This document shows, piece after piece, positions 42,483 through 51,565 of a DNA stretch of 64,000 nucleotides (positions within the stretch are counted from its first letter, which is position 1; each line of letters opens with the position of its first letter). The stretch covers positions 806,001 to 870,000 of the forward strand of contig OY776489.1 of NCBI GenBank assembly GCA_963675655.1. Direction: 5' to 3'. A model generated the notes under the pieces. The model was not told where the DNA came from. It made no database searches and saw nothing but the letters and a program-made list of their open reading frames with translations. The translations under genes and the position numbers were made by a program. This DNA is from CAXXOK01 sp963675655. GTDB lineage: Bacteria; Bacillota; Clostridia; Christensenellales; Aristaeellaceae.

Positions 42483-43982
42483 TTACTTTTGGGCAACCAT
42501 GACCCGAATATCGTCAAACGTTACCGATCCCCCAAGAGAATAGAACCCGAAGTGATGATCCGTCATGCGATAGATGCGCGAAGATAGGGCAATTTCATCA
42601 TTTAGATAAACAACAATGAGGTCGTGTTCCACTACCGCCTTAAAGTCGATTGGCACATTCGCCTCAAAATGATAGGGAATGAAAATGGTTTTCGGGGAGA
42701 GGCGTATGCTCTCCAGCAGGCAGGAATCGGAGCGCAATATTCCATTGTTCATATCCATATGAATGCCATACCCTCTGGAGAGGTCGTCCGTGAAACCAAC
42801 CGCGATTCCAGCGCCACGCGATACACCGTCAAACGTCACGGTCGCGGTCAGCAACATGGTTTCCGGCATCAGCCCAAGGTCTACACCCGCCGGGCTGGCC
42901 TGCGCATGGATGGTGATTTTATCATCATCCACTGCGGCATCACCCAGTGTTGCGTGTGATGCGATCGGCTGATCCTGTGTGAAATACGTTAAATACGCCT
43001 GGGGCATCCTGGCAGCCAGGGTGCCATCGGTTCGCTGCCATAGTTCCAGAACAGCCATGTTGCCTGCCCATTCATAGTCGTTGCCGTCGTTTTCATCAGG
43101 CTTGGTGGGAATCCAGCCAAAGAGATAACGCGTGCTGGCAAGCTCTGCCGTCTTAGCGGCATAGAACGCCTTGCCGTCAAACACATCCGGCGTCGGCACA
43201 GTCCATGGGCCGTAGGATGATGTGCTCATCACATATCTTGTACAGCCGTTCTGCTCGGAAAACACCAAATAGTAATAGTCGCCCATTTGAAAGAGATCCG
43301 CGCATTCCAGCATAAAATACGATCCGGGCGCATACAATGGTTCCTGCGCCTGCCATGTGGTCAGGTCATCCGATGTGAACAGCGCAATCACACCGGATTC
43401 GTCCTTTCTGGCGGAAACAAGCATCCAGTATTCGCCCGCTTCATCATTCCAGAATACAAAGGGATCCCGGAACTCATTGCAATCATATCCGTTGGGAGCC
43501 GTAAAGGTATCCGAACGGATTTTTTCATAGGTTATATTGTCCTTGCTCACCGCATGCATCACCGATTCTTTGGGCCGATCCGTTTGCGGATATAAAGGAT
43601 TATGACCCGTGTAAAAGCAGTGGTAGGTGCCATCGACAACGATTACCGATCCCGTGCCAATCGCAAAATCAGGCTGGAACGACTCGCCAAAAGGAATGAC
43701 CAGGCCATCATATTGATAGGACAACAAATCCTTTGTGGTGAACTTGTGAATGGGGTGAAAACCTCCGGGCTGCCCGTCACGCGCATCCTGTAAAAAATAG
43801 AGCTGCACGTTATCTCCGTCGTTCATGGGCATCACATCGCCTACCCACCCTGTAAGCGGTTTGGGAAACAATGAATAAGGCATGTTATTTTCCTCCAATG
43901 CCGCGGCTGAAGAAAAAAAGAAACCGACGGCAAGCATCAGCATACAGTGCAACAGCAAGATTGTTTTTTTCAAGATACGCAT
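42483..43982 (-). CDS. secreted GH32-type beta-fructosidase-like protein
   Basis: A 499-residue exported homologue of the enzyme at 37756. A signal peptide (KKTILLLHCMLMLAVGFFFS, then SAAALEENN) precedes the propeller: GWVGDVMPMNDGDNVQLYFL with the nucleophile Asp, EFRDPFVFWNDEAGEYWML with the RDP motif, and LECADLFQMGDYYYLVFSEQ with the acid/base Glu. A beta-sandwich follows. It would release or trim fructan outside the membrane for the two importers. The ATG at 43982 abuts GAGAAAGG; a TTG at 43973 has better spacing and would shorten the signal peptide slightly. It lies behind the terminator at 44090-44135, so it needs its own promoter, which I could not identify. Confidence 0.8.
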   Translation of the reverse strand: MRILKKTILLLHCMLMLAVGFFFSSAAALEENNMPYSLFPKPLTGWVGDVMPMNDGDNVQLYFLQDARDGQPGGFHPIHKFTTKDLLSYQYDGLVIPFGESFQPDFAIGTGSVIVVDGTYHCFYTGHNPLYPQTDRPKESVMHAVSKDNITYEKIRSDTFTAPNGYDCNEFRDPFVFWNDEAGEYWMLVSARKDESGVIALFTSDDLTTWQAQEPLYAPGSYFMLECADLFQMGDYYYLVFSEQNGCTRYVMSTSSYGPWTVPTPDVFDGKAFYAAKTAELASTRYLFGWIPTKPDENDGNDYEWAGNMAVLELWQRTDGTLAARMPQAYLTYFTQDQPIASHATLGDAAVDDDKITIHAQASPAGVDLGLMPETMLLTATVTFDGVSRGAGIAVGFTDDLSRGYGIHMDMNNGILRSDSCLLESIRLSPKTIFIPYHFEANVPIDFKAVVEHDLIVVYLNDEIALSSRIYRMTDHHFGFYSLGGSVTFDDIRVMVAQK

Positions 43983-44089
43983 CCTTTCTCGCTTCCGCTA
44001 CGCGTGCGACTGCGAAAAGCGATCCATTTCATCTTGGCTTGGCATGAACAGTAACGCGCCTTAGCGCAACGAATTGGTAAAACGAAGGA

Positions 44090-44135
44090 TTTTAAAAAGC
44101 GCGTCACGATTCAGATCATCGATCTCGTGACGCGC
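44090..44135 (-). terminator. terminator of the minus-strand fructoside operon
   Basis: GCGCGTCACGA (44099-44109) and TCGTGACGCGC (44125-44135) form a perfect 11-bp stem; on the minus strand TTTTTAAAAT follows. It lies about 165 bases after the GH32 stop at 44300; the rest of 43983-44299 shows no gene. Confidence 0.75.
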
Positions 44136-44299
44136 ACGCCATCCAACGCGCATGCAAAAAAGTGTCCCCGGCGTTTGTAGCGTTAACGAAAGCAGGGCGG
44201 ATGTATGCGGCAGCCTTTGCTTTTTTATTGCCTCTGCAATATGTGCAGCTTCCATCCTGGCCAACCCCGCCCGGCTTTCCCCGCGCCGCACAAGGGCCA

Positions 44300-45793
44300 T
44301 CAACCGTTCGCCGGGCGCAACGATTTGTTGCCTATTGCTTCGGAATCCTTTGCTTCCCCCATTGCATAAAACGCCAGGTCACAGTTTACTTCGCCCTTTG
44401 CGCAAAATGAGATGCCCTGTGCGCTAAGCGGCGCAGGCACCAGAGCGCTCATGGCATATGCACCCTGAGAAACAAACAGCTCTACTGTGTTTTGATCCAT
44501 AAGCAATCGAAGTTCCAGTGTTTTACCGGACATAGGAACCTGCAAAGTGCGTGTGCAAACATTGTCGCGCCGCACACCGCAATAGGTACGGTCAAACATG
44601 ACGGTATTTTCCTGCGGGCGGATGAGGATGCTGGTATAATACCGCTCATCCATCGCAAACCGCAGCTCAAAAGATTCACATCGGTTCATTTCCAGGGCAA
44701 GCTCCAGGTCAAACGCACGGCCGGTCACACCGGCGAATGTAACCGTTTCGTCGCGCAGGGTTTGCCGATGCAAGGCGGCTTTGCCACGAAGCGATTCCAC
44801 TTCTGCCACGGGCCATTGAATCAGTCGCCCATCCCGGAGGGACAGCTCGCGTGGAATCGACATGATCCCTGACCACCCCTGTCCACGCGGCGTCATGTCA
44901 TTATCCCAGGACTGCAGCCAGCCTATCATCACGCGCCGGCCATCTGGAAGCAGCACCGTTTGCGGCGCATAGAAATCCAAACCATAGTCAACGGTTTGCT
45001 CCCTTTTAACAAGCAGCTGTTTTTGCGTTGTATCATAGTCACCGATCAGGGCCAGCGTACCGTTGCCGTTATGAAATTCATCTCCCGCGGCTTCCATAAA
45101 CTGCGGGCTGCACACAAGGACGCGCTGGTCATTGAGCGTAAAAAAGTCAGGGCATTCCCATACCTCGCCCAATCCTTCGCGCCCTTTCGCAAGTATAGAT
45201 TCAAAAATCCATGCCGAAAAATCGTTTGATGAAAGCAGTACCACCTGCCCAATGTTGTCGTGGCTTCTACTGCCCACCATAGCGTAGTAGCGGCCATCTT
45301 CAAACCATACTTTCGGATCACGGAAATCAGCGGCATTGCATGTATTTGGAAGCAAGCTCGCAGAAATAACCGGGTTGTCCACGGTTTTTTGATAGTCGGT
45401 TCCATCGCCGATGGCGATGCATTGCTGCTGAACCTCTTCCTGGGAAACCCCGGTATACAAAATCACATGCCTGCCGTTCAGCTCGATGGCGCTGCCTGAA
45501 AAGCAGCCTTTTTGGTCATAAGGCATATCCGGCGCAAGCGCAACCGGCAATTGCTGCCAATGAAGAAAGTCCTTGGTCTTGCAATGGCCCCAATACGTCG
45601 GACCCCATTGTGTTTGGTAGGGATAGTACTGATAAAACAGGTGCACCTCACCATTGAAAACGGACAAACCATTCGGATCATTCAGCCATCCCACAGGACA
45701 CGCCATATGAAAGAGTGGTTTGCCTTTTGCAATCGTATGCTTTTGACAATATTGCCTTGCTTCTGCAAGCGTTTGTGATGTTTGCGCCGGCAT
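44300..45793 (-). CDS. GH32 sucrose/fructo-oligosaccharide hydrolase (SacA/ScrB type), cytosolic
   Basis: A 497-residue canonical GH32 enzyme. GWLNDPNGLSVFNGEVHLFY holds the nucleophile, QKGCFSGSAIE and DFRDPKVWFEDGRYYAMVGS carry the SGS and RDP blocks, and EVWECPDFF the acid/base Glu. The C-terminal sandwich contains RTYCGVRRDN and VELFVSQG. No signal peptide, so it acts on imported, unphosphorylated substrate, since no PTS is near. The ATG at 45793 has AAAGGA 10 bases upstream. It is last in an operon of LplB-LplC-binding protein-GH32. Confidence 0.92.
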   Translation of the reverse strand: MPAQTSQTLAEARQYCQKHTIAKGKPLFHMACPVGWLNDPNGLSVFNGEVHLFYQYYPYQTQWGPTYWGHCKTKDFLHWQQLPVALAPDMPYDQKGCFSGSAIELNGRHVILYTGVSQEEVQQQCIAIGDGTDYQKTVDNPVISASLLPNTCNAADFRDPKVWFEDGRYYAMVGSRSHDNIGQVVLLSSNDFSAWIFESILAKGREGLGEVWECPDFFTLNDQRVLVCSPQFMEAAGDEFHNGNGTLALIGDYDTTQKQLLVKREQTVDYGLDFYAPQTVLLPDGRRVMIGWLQSWDNDMTPRGQGWSGIMSIPRELSLRDGRLIQWPVAEVESLRGKAALHRQTLRDETVTFAGVTGRAFDLELALEMNRCESFELRFAMDERYYTSILIRPQENTVMFDRTYCGVRRDNVCTRTLQVPMSGKTLELRLLMDQNTVELFVSQGAYAMSALVPAPLSAQGISFCAKGEVNCDLAFYAMGEAKDSEAIGNKSLRPANG

Positions 45794-45814
45794 AGTGTTC
45801 GTCCTTTCAAGAAG

Positions 45815-45842
45815 GGGCACCTGCACAAACGTGCAGGTGCCC
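45815..45842 (-). other. perfect hairpin between binding-protein and GH32 genes
   Basis: GGGCACCTGCAC and GTGCAGGTGCCC form a perfect 12-bp stem over a 4-base loop, 10 bases after the binding-protein stop. No T-tract follows on the minus strand. Confidence 0.8.
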
Positions 45843-45852
45843 GCCGTGTTAA

Positions 45853-47427
45853 TTATTGCGCCAGGTAGGCATCCAGGTATTTCTGTTTGATAGCGATGTA
45901 CTCAGACAGCCCGAGTTCATCCAGCTGCGTCAGGTATGCGTCCCATTCAGCATCCACGCCGCCGTTCAAAATCCAATCCGCTTTCTTCTGGTTGGTGTAG
46001 GATTGAATATCCGTCTCAATCTGGTACAGGCGCGTTGCATCATCCTGGGAGTAGAATACATTGGGGTACACCATGTCGTAGATCATATCTCCCACATAGC
46101 TTTCCACATAGCCCATGCGTTCAAGCGCATCCGGCGGGCAGGTGGAGTAAACACCATAGTAACTGTCCAGAACAGCCAAGGGGCCGCCAACCATCTGCGC
46201 CACACGGGCTTCCCAGTTGGAGATACCCTCGGGGATGGCCAAATGCACAAGCATACCCTCGTCGTTGAGTTCAAAGATGTTAGCGGCGCCTTCTTCACCG
46301 TAGGTTCCCCAGTTAGCTTGGATAGAGAACATCGGGTCATACATCTGGTCAATCCAGCGTGCGGCCAGTTCCACATCGTCGCATGCAGCGGTGATGACCG
46401 CGCGGCCTACCTGGAATCCGCCGTCCGCGCTGCCACTGCCACGCACAGCATTTTTAATGCCGGTGGGGCCTGCCAATGCAGGCAGCGGGACATATTCATT
46501 GGAGTAAGAGCCGGGGATACCGTAGTTATCCCAGCCAAAGAACACGCCATAACGGCCTGCGTTGCCTTTAGCGGCCATGCTTTCCCAGTTGTGGGTATAG
46601 CTTTCGGGGTCGATCAGGCCTTTTTCCTGCAGGCTGTTGAGCCATGCAATTCCTTCTTTATAGCCATCCTGCACTGCAGAGTAGATGACTTCGCCTTCAT
46701 TTGAAACCATGGTGTGATCCGGGTTGTCGCCATAGCCGAACGCACCCAGAATGAAGCCGAGGTCTTCGTTGCCACCGTTGATGATAAAGCCCATGGGCAA
46801 GGTATCCCCATTGCCTGCAGGGTCGTTTTCCTTGAAGGCTTCGAGCACTGCCACAAATTCATCCGTGGTAGTTGGCATTTCCAGACCCAGCTCATCAAGC
46901 CAGGTTTTGTTGATGAACGGCATACCGCCAATGGCCTGAATAGCGGTTTTGCCAACGCCAAGCTGCTCAATCCAGGGGAAAGAGTAGATGTGGCCGTCGG
47001 GTGCGGTAATCAGCGAACGATAGGAAGGCGCTTCTTCAAGCACAGCGCTGAGATTCGGCATGTATTGATCAATCAAATCTTCGACCGGAATGATGACGCC
47101 TTGTTTGGCGTAGCGGAGCAAATCCAGTATTCCCATATCCGCATTGAGAACAACATCCGGCATTGAGTTGACTCTGGAAAGAGCCAGGTTACGCTTTTCA
47201 ACGAACTGGTCATCGACATAGCATGTCCAGTCGACGGTAACATTCGTGCTTGCAAACAAACGCTCGTAGATGAGCTGCTTTGCTTTATCTTGCGGGCCCA
47301 AAGAATTTGCGCTTGTCAGAACAGACAGTGTCTTGGTGTCCGCCAGTGGGAAGTAGTCGGTCGCAAAGGATACAGCGGGGAGTAAAAGCATTAGCACCAG
47401 CAGGAGTGAGACAAGTCTTTTTTTCAT
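45853..47427 (-). CDS. CUT1 solute-binding protein (LplA/YtcQ class) of the fructoside locus
   Basis: A 524-residue binding protein. The signal peptide (RLVSLLLVLMLLLPAVSFA) has no lipobox and should be cut after SFA. VNSMPDVVLNADMGILDLLR, LITAPDGHIYSFPWIEQLG, PFINKTWLDELGLEMPTTTD and SYYGVYSTCPPDALER mark the class. It delivers its sugar to the YtcP/LplB-like permeases encoded upstream in the same operon. Cotranscription with a canonical GH32 enzyme suggests sucrose or a fructo-oligosaccharide as ligand. AGGAGG precedes the ATG. Confidence 0.9.
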   Translation of the reverse strand: MKKRLVSLLLVLMLLLPAVSFATDYFPLADTKTLSVLTSANSLGPQDKAKQLIYERLFASTNVTVDWTCYVDDQFVEKRNLALSRVNSMPDVVLNADMGILDLLRYAKQGVIIPVEDLIDQYMPNLSAVLEEAPSYRSLITAPDGHIYSFPWIEQLGVGKTAIQAIGGMPFINKTWLDELGLEMPTTTDEFVAVLEAFKENDPAGNGDTLPMGFIINGGNEDLGFILGAFGYGDNPDHTMVSNEGEVIYSAVQDGYKEGIAWLNSLQEKGLIDPESYTHNWESMAAKGNAGRYGVFFGWDNYGIPGSYSNEYVPLPALAGPTGIKNAVRGSGSADGGFQVGRAVITAACDDVELAARWIDQMYDPMFSIQANWGTYGEEGAANIFELNDEGMLVHLAIPEGISNWEARVAQMVGGPLAVLDSYYGVYSTCPPDALERMGYVESYVGDMIYDMVYPNVFYSQDDATRLYQIETDIQSYTNQKKADWILNGGVDAEWDAYLTQLDELGLSEYIAIKQKYLDAYLAQ

Positions 47428-47460
47428 AAGTGGAACCTCCTTTGAATTTAGGTTTCATAT

Positions 47461-48354
47461 TTAGCCCTTTACAGAGCCTACCATCACGCCGCTATCGAAA
47501 TATTTCTGGAAGAAGGGATACAGCACGAGTAAAGGAAGGCTTGAGACAACAATCGTCGAGTATTTCAGCAATTCCGACAGTTTGGCCATCTCCGCCGCGC
47601 TTTGAATATCGGCTACCATGCCGGGATCAGGTTGGTTTTGAATTAAGATGGAACGCAGAACCAGCTGTAACGGCTGCTTAACGGCCGAATCCAGATAGAT
47701 CATGGCATCGAAGTAGCTGTTCCACATACCGACGAATTGCCACAGGAACAATACGCAGACAATCGGTTTGGAAAGCGGCAGCAGAATCACGAAGAAATGC
47801 CTGACTTCTGATGCGCCGTCCACCGCGGAGGCTTCCCGTAGTTCGTTTGGGGTGGATCGGTAAAATGTACGTGCCAGAATGATATTCCATACATTGACGG
47901 CCGCAGGCAATACAATCGCCCAGACGGTATCGATCATGCCAAGCTGGCTGACCAGCAGGTACGTCGGCATCAGTCCGCCGCCAAAAAACATGGTGAACAC
48001 AAAGAACACATTGAAAAAGCCGCGCCCAACAAAATCCTGTTTGGAGAGGGGATATGCCGCCAGCATTGTTACAGCCACCGAAATGAACGCAAAGGCCGTA
48101 GAATAGTAGAAGGAGTTACCAAACCCACGCCATATCTGTTGGTTTTCCAAGACGCGCGTGTAGCCGTCCAGTGACCAATCCTTGGGGTTAAGGCTGATCC
48201 CCTGATTTCCCAATATATTTGGGTCCATAAACGAGCCGATCACCACATAGAGAAGCGGCACCAAAATAACCAACACGAACAAACCAAGCAGGCTATAGCC
48301 AACCACCAGCGAAGCCCGGTCTTTGAAAGGCAGTTTTGAAAATCGCATTTCCAT
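47461..48354 (-). CDS. CUT1 ABC transporter permease (LplC/YtcP type)
   Basis: A 297-residue six-span permease ending FDSGVMVGSVKG. The EAA-loop is NELREASAVDGASEVRHFFV. VFTMFFGGGLMPTYLLVSQL is typical of the YtcP group. It pairs with the LplB-like permease encoded 15 bases upstream. Like the other CUT1 systems here it lacks its own ATPase. Confidence 0.92.
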   Translation of the reverse strand: MEMRFSKLPFKDRASLVVGYSLLGLFVLVILVPLLYVVIGSFMDPNILGNQGISLNPKDWSLDGYTRVLENQQIWRGFGNSFYYSTAFAFISVAVTMLAAYPLSKQDFVGRGFFNVFFVFTMFFGGGLMPTYLLVSQLGMIDTVWAIVLPAAVNVWNIILARTFYRSTPNELREASAVDGASEVRHFFVILLPLSKPIVCVLFLWQFVGMWNSYFDAMIYLDSAVKQPLQLVLRSILIQNQPDPGMVADIQSAAEMAKLSELLKYSTIVVSSLPLLVLYPFFQKYFDSGVMVGSVKG

Positions 48355-48369
48355 AACGCTCGTCCTCCT

Positions 48370-49299
48370 TTACAGCCCCTGGCCTTCATTTAGCCGCATA
48401 ATCACAGCGTTGACGAGCAGCAGTAAAACAACATTGATCACAGAGTTGAACAACCCAACGGCAGTTGAGAAACTGTAGTCCCCCATCTGTAAACCGAGTT
48501 TATATACATAGGTAGGAATAATTTCCGATGCTGAGATGTTGAGCGTCGATTGCAATGCCAGCGCTTTTTCAAACCCGATGGACATAATGTTGCCTGCTTG
48601 CAGGATGAACTGGATTACAATGATGGGCTTGATGGCAGGCAGATCAACGTGCCAGATTTGCTGAAGGATGCTCGCGCCGTCAATCAATGCCGCTTCTGTC
48701 TGCTCGGGACTGGCATTGGATAACGCCGCCGTGTACATAATGCTTGCCCAGCCGGCGCCTTGCCATATGCCCGAGGAGATGTAGATTGTACGGAATGCTG
48801 TGGGCATTGCCATAAAGTGAATCTGCGTACTCAGCATTTTATTGACAGGGCCTACTGGCGACAGCAGCAGAAATACCATTCCGCACAATACGATCGTGGA
48901 GATGAAATTCGGCGCGTAGAGAATGAGCTGAACATTTTTCTTCACCGTGCGCTTGCGGATTCGGTTGAGCAGTACCGCCAGTACAATCGGAACTGGAAAC
49001 CCCCAAAAAAGTCCATACACGCTCAGCTTCACTGTATTGAGCAAGTAGGCAACGAAATATGGAGATGACAGGAAACGTTGGAAATGTGTAAATCCTACCC
49101 ATTCGCTGCCGAAAATACCGCGAAATGGACTGTAATCCTCAAATGCCATCAGAATCCCTGTGATCGGCACATATTTGAACACAACAGTAAGCACCACAGC
49201 CGGCAACATAAATACGATGTAAAGCTGCCAGTTTTTCCGCAGGTATTGTATGCGGCCGTGATGTGGTTGCTTTTCGATGGTACGAACATCACTTCTCAT
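48370..49299 (-). CDS. CUT1 ABC transporter permease (LplB/YteP type)
   Basis: A 309-residue six-span permease. LYIVFMLPAVVLTVVFKYVP opens the membrane part; the EAA-loop reads QTEAALIDGASILQQIWHVD. Of the nearby ATGs, 49299 is 10 bases after GGAGG and 49308 only 1, so 49299 is preferred; frames further upstream enter the promoter. It is first in the minus-strand operon, whose promoter overlaps an operator-like site. Confidence 0.9.
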   Translation of the reverse strand: MRSDVRTIEKQPHHGRIQYLRKNWQLYIVFMLPAVVLTVVFKYVPITGILMAFEDYSPFRGIFGSEWVGFTHFQRFLSSPYFVAYLLNTVKLSVYGLFWGFPVPIVLAVLLNRIRKRTVKKNVQLILYAPNFISTIVLCGMVFLLLSPVGPVNKMLSTQIHFMAMPTAFRTIYISSGIWQGAGWASIMYTAALSNASPEQTEAALIDGASILQQIWHVDLPAIKPIIVIQFILQAGNIMSIGFEKALALQSTLNISASEIIPTYVYKLGLQMGDYSFSTAVGLFNSVINVVLLLLVNAVIMRLNEGQGL

Positions 49300-49335
49300 C
49301 GATGGCATGCCTCCGTTTGTTTTCTCGTTGTGTGT

Positions 49336-49364
49336 ATTGTAAAATACTTTTGTGCATTTGTCAA
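49336..49364 (-). promoter_or_regulatory. promoter of the permease-binding protein-GH32 operon with operator-like site
   Basis: On the minus strand TTGACA (49364-49359) and TACAAT (49341-49336) are spaced by 17 bp. On the plus strand the spacer carries TTTTGTGCATTTG (49348-49360), a motif repeated in the facing promoter at 49482-49511. Confidence 0.75.
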
Positions 49365-49481
49365 CTCTTTTTGTAATTATTTTAATTTCATTGCACAATT
49401 TATACATCAATATAGATATATTTCATACTTCCCCACCTTATTATTTTACATTTGCACATTTTTTGATTGTTGCATTTGTAT

Positions 49482-49511
49482 TTGACATTTTGTGCGTTTT
49501 GGCCGTATAAT
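49482..49511 (+). promoter_or_regulatory. promoter of the divergent LacI gene with operator-like site
   Basis: TTGACA (49482-49487) and perfect TATAAT (49506-49511) are 18 bp apart. The spacer reads TTTTGTGCGTTTTG, nearly the same as the motif in the opposing promoter, and related TTGCACA sequences lie at 49391 and 49452. Confidence 0.75.
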
Positions 49512-49534
49512 GCCCTTAGATTAGGGGGGATTCC

Positions 49535-50587
49535 ATGCCCAACAAAGTAACGATTCAGGATATCGCAGCAGCACTCGGCTTATCGCGCAACACCGTCTCC
49601 AAAGCGATGAATAATACCGGAGTGCTGGCCGACAGCACGCGGCAGAAAATACTGCAAAAGGCAAAGGAAATGGGCTATAAGCAATTCGCCTTTTTAGCCC
49701 CGGATGAACAGCCCTTGTTCCCTGTACGGGAAATCGCCTTGTTTTCGTCGTCCGTGTTAGCTGGATCGCATTTTTCAGCGCCGCTTTTGGACGCCTTTCA
49801 AAAAAAGATCAGCCAGCACGGTATAAGCCTGACGATGTACCCTGTCAGAGAGAAAGAAACATCGTCTCTTTCGCTGCCGCTTAACTTCAGGCGCGAAACC
49901 ACCGCCGGTATCATTATCATCGAAATGTTTGACGAAGCTTACAGCCGGTATTTATGCCAGCAGGGGATCCCCACACTTTTCGTGGATACAGCCGCCAACA
50001 TTTCGGGCTTTACGCTAAACAGCGATATTCTCATGATGGAAAATCACAACAGCACCTTTAGAATGACCCAATCCATCATTGATCAAGGCGCAAAACGCAT
50101 TGCATTTGTGGGGGACCGTTATCATTGCCAGTCCTTTTATGAACGATGGTGCGGTTTCGCAGCGGCCATGGCGCACAACGGCTTGCCTTCATTGCCAAGC
50201 ATGAGCATTTTGGCCGAGGATGCTTCTCCTTACGAGGATGCCCTGTGGCTATCCAGCGCTATTAAAGCCCTTCCGCAAATGCCTCAGGCGTTCTGCTGCG
50301 CCAACGACTTTCAAGCCATCAACGTTTTTCGCGCACTCAAGCATATAGGCTTGCGCGTACCGGATGACGCTATGCTTTATGGTTTTGACGATGCTATGGA
50401 AGCACGTATTATGGATCCGCCTCTCACGACCGCACGTATCCCCGGCCAGTCCATGGGCTTTGCCGCCGCGGATTTGTTGCTCTCGCGCATCCGCTATCCC
50501 AAAACGGCTTATAGCACCGTTTATGTGCAGACCGAAGTGATTCCGCGCGCGAGTACACGGCAGCATCCCACAAAAACCTCTGTATGA
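49535..50587 (+). CDS. LacI-family transcriptional regulator
   Basis: A 350-residue LacI protein. The helix-turn-helix is VTIQDIAAALGLSRNTVSKA and MNNTGVLADSTRQK; the ligand domain includes AGIIIIEMFDEAYSRYL, GAKRIAFVGDRYHCQSFYER and AFCCANDFQAINVFRALKHI. The hinge is atypical (MGYKQFAFLAPDEQP), lacking the usual Y-x-P-N-x-x-A-R. AGGGGGG precedes the ATG. It faces the CUT1-GH32 operon across a 235-base region with four TGTGCA-type sites, so it probably represses that operon and itself. Confidence 0.9.
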   Translation: MPNKVTIQDIAAALGLSRNTVSKAMNNTGVLADSTRQKILQKAKEMGYKQFAFLAPDEQPLFPVREIALFSSSVLAGSHFSAPLLDAFQKKISQHGISLTMYPVREKETSSLSLPLNFRRETTAGIIIIEMFDEAYSRYLCQQGIPTLFVDTAANISGFTLNSDILMMENHNSTFRMTQSIIDQGAKRIAFVGDRYHCQSFYERWCGFAAAMAHNGLPSLPSMSILAEDASPYEDALWLSSAIKALPQMPQAFCCANDFQAINVFRALKHIGLRVPDDAMLYGFDDAMEARIMDPPLTTARIPGQSMGFAAADLLLSRIRYPKTAYSTVYVQTEVIPRASTRQHPTKTSV

Positions 50588-50759
50588 TCGTTACAGCCGC
50601 CCTTTCCTGGTCTATCCCCTGATTCAATAAACAGCGCATCGTTTTCACGATAGCAAGATAGGGATTCTCTGATGAAACTCGTTTCGCTTGCTTTTTCTTA
50701 TGTGGTGGAACTTCCATGCATTGTATGAAGCTTTATAGCAACATAGGAAAATGAAACGA
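50588..50759. other. short spacer with no supported feature
   Basis: No frame with a ribosome site and no clear hairpin or promoter. It leads into a tRNA-like 3' remnant. Confidence 0.4.
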
Positions 50760-50810
50760 CTACACCCCTAAGCGAAAGGCCCCGGGTTCGAATCCCGAAG
50801 GGAACGCCGC
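50760..50810 (+). pseudogene. 3' fragment of a tRNA gene
   Basis: GAAAGGCCCCGGGTTCGAATCCCG resembles a variable arm and T-arm with its invariant TTCGAAT loop, followed by a seven-base acceptor-like strand (AAGGGAAC region) and GCCG in place of discriminator-CCA. No matching 5' half with a complementary acceptor strand lies upstream. Such fragments are often left where an element integrated into or recombined out of a tRNA gene. Confidence 0.45.
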
Positions 50811-50813
50811 TTT

Positions 50814-50857
50814 AAAGACCGAAAACTGTTGAATCATAACAGTTTCCGGTCTTTTTT
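50814..50857 (+). terminator. terminator after the tRNA fragment
   Basis: AAAGACCGAAAACTG (50814-50828) pairs with CAGTTTCCGGTCTTT (50840-50854) with one mismatch, followed by TTT. Confidence 0.75.
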
Positions 50858-51085
50858 CTCGTCTTCGCTTCAAATCTGCTCCTACCATAGCCATATGTGC
50901 AAGCAGCTCGTTTGTCCGTTTAACACCGCTCACCAACGCTGGATGGCTGCCGATTTTGCCAAGGCAGTACGCCCCATCGCCCGGAGTTGGCATGTCCGCT
51001 TCATTTGCCGCGGTTTATTGATGGGAAGCGACTGGAAAGCGATGATGAAATGGATCTAGATTCAATAGAAATGGGCTGCATCTGC

Positions 51086-51565
51086 ATGGCCATTCGCTTG
51101 GATGAAATCTACAACCAAACTGCGTTTGATTCCCAAATCCAGCACACCGCCGGCGAAGGCGGGCTGCATCGGATTGTGGAGTGGGTTGATGTTATGAAAG
51201 TTGAGCAGGGTAGCGGATTTTAAGCGAGAACAAGTTGGTGTTTACCATCGGAATCGGGCATGCAGATAACCGCTGGCTTTCCGTTTTTGTGCCGAGGCTG
51301 CACGAACATGGCGCCAGCGGGCTGGTTGTCAATCTGGGGCGGCACAGCTTGCAGCTGCCGCACGACGTGGTGCAGTATTGCCGCGACCAGCAATTCCCGC
51401 TTTTTTACGATTCCGTGAGAAGTTCTCATTGTAGATATGTCCCGCTCTATCTGCCATAGGATCGTGGAGAGGGGGCAAATCGAAAGCAGCGTATCCAAAG
51501 CGTTTTGCACTGCAATCTTTTTTGCACCGGGCGGAAATGTACCAGCCGCAGCTGGCACGCCTTGG
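51086..51565 (+). pseudogene. broken PucR-family regulator, N-terminal PUCR domain only
   Basis: Three consecutive frames rebuild a PucR N-terminal domain: MAIRLDEIYNQTAFDSQIQH and LHRIVEWVDVMKVEQGSGF, then after a lost T at the TTTT run near 51221 NKLVFTIGIGHADNRWLSVF and HEHGASGLVVNLGRHSLQLP, then after a second shift near 51425 ICHRIVERGQIESSVSKAF and TAIFFAPGG. PucR proteins normally continue with a GGDEF-like part and a C-terminal helix-turn-helix; these are absent. The gene is inactive. It lies between the tRNA fragment and the next LacI gene. Confidence 0.75.
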
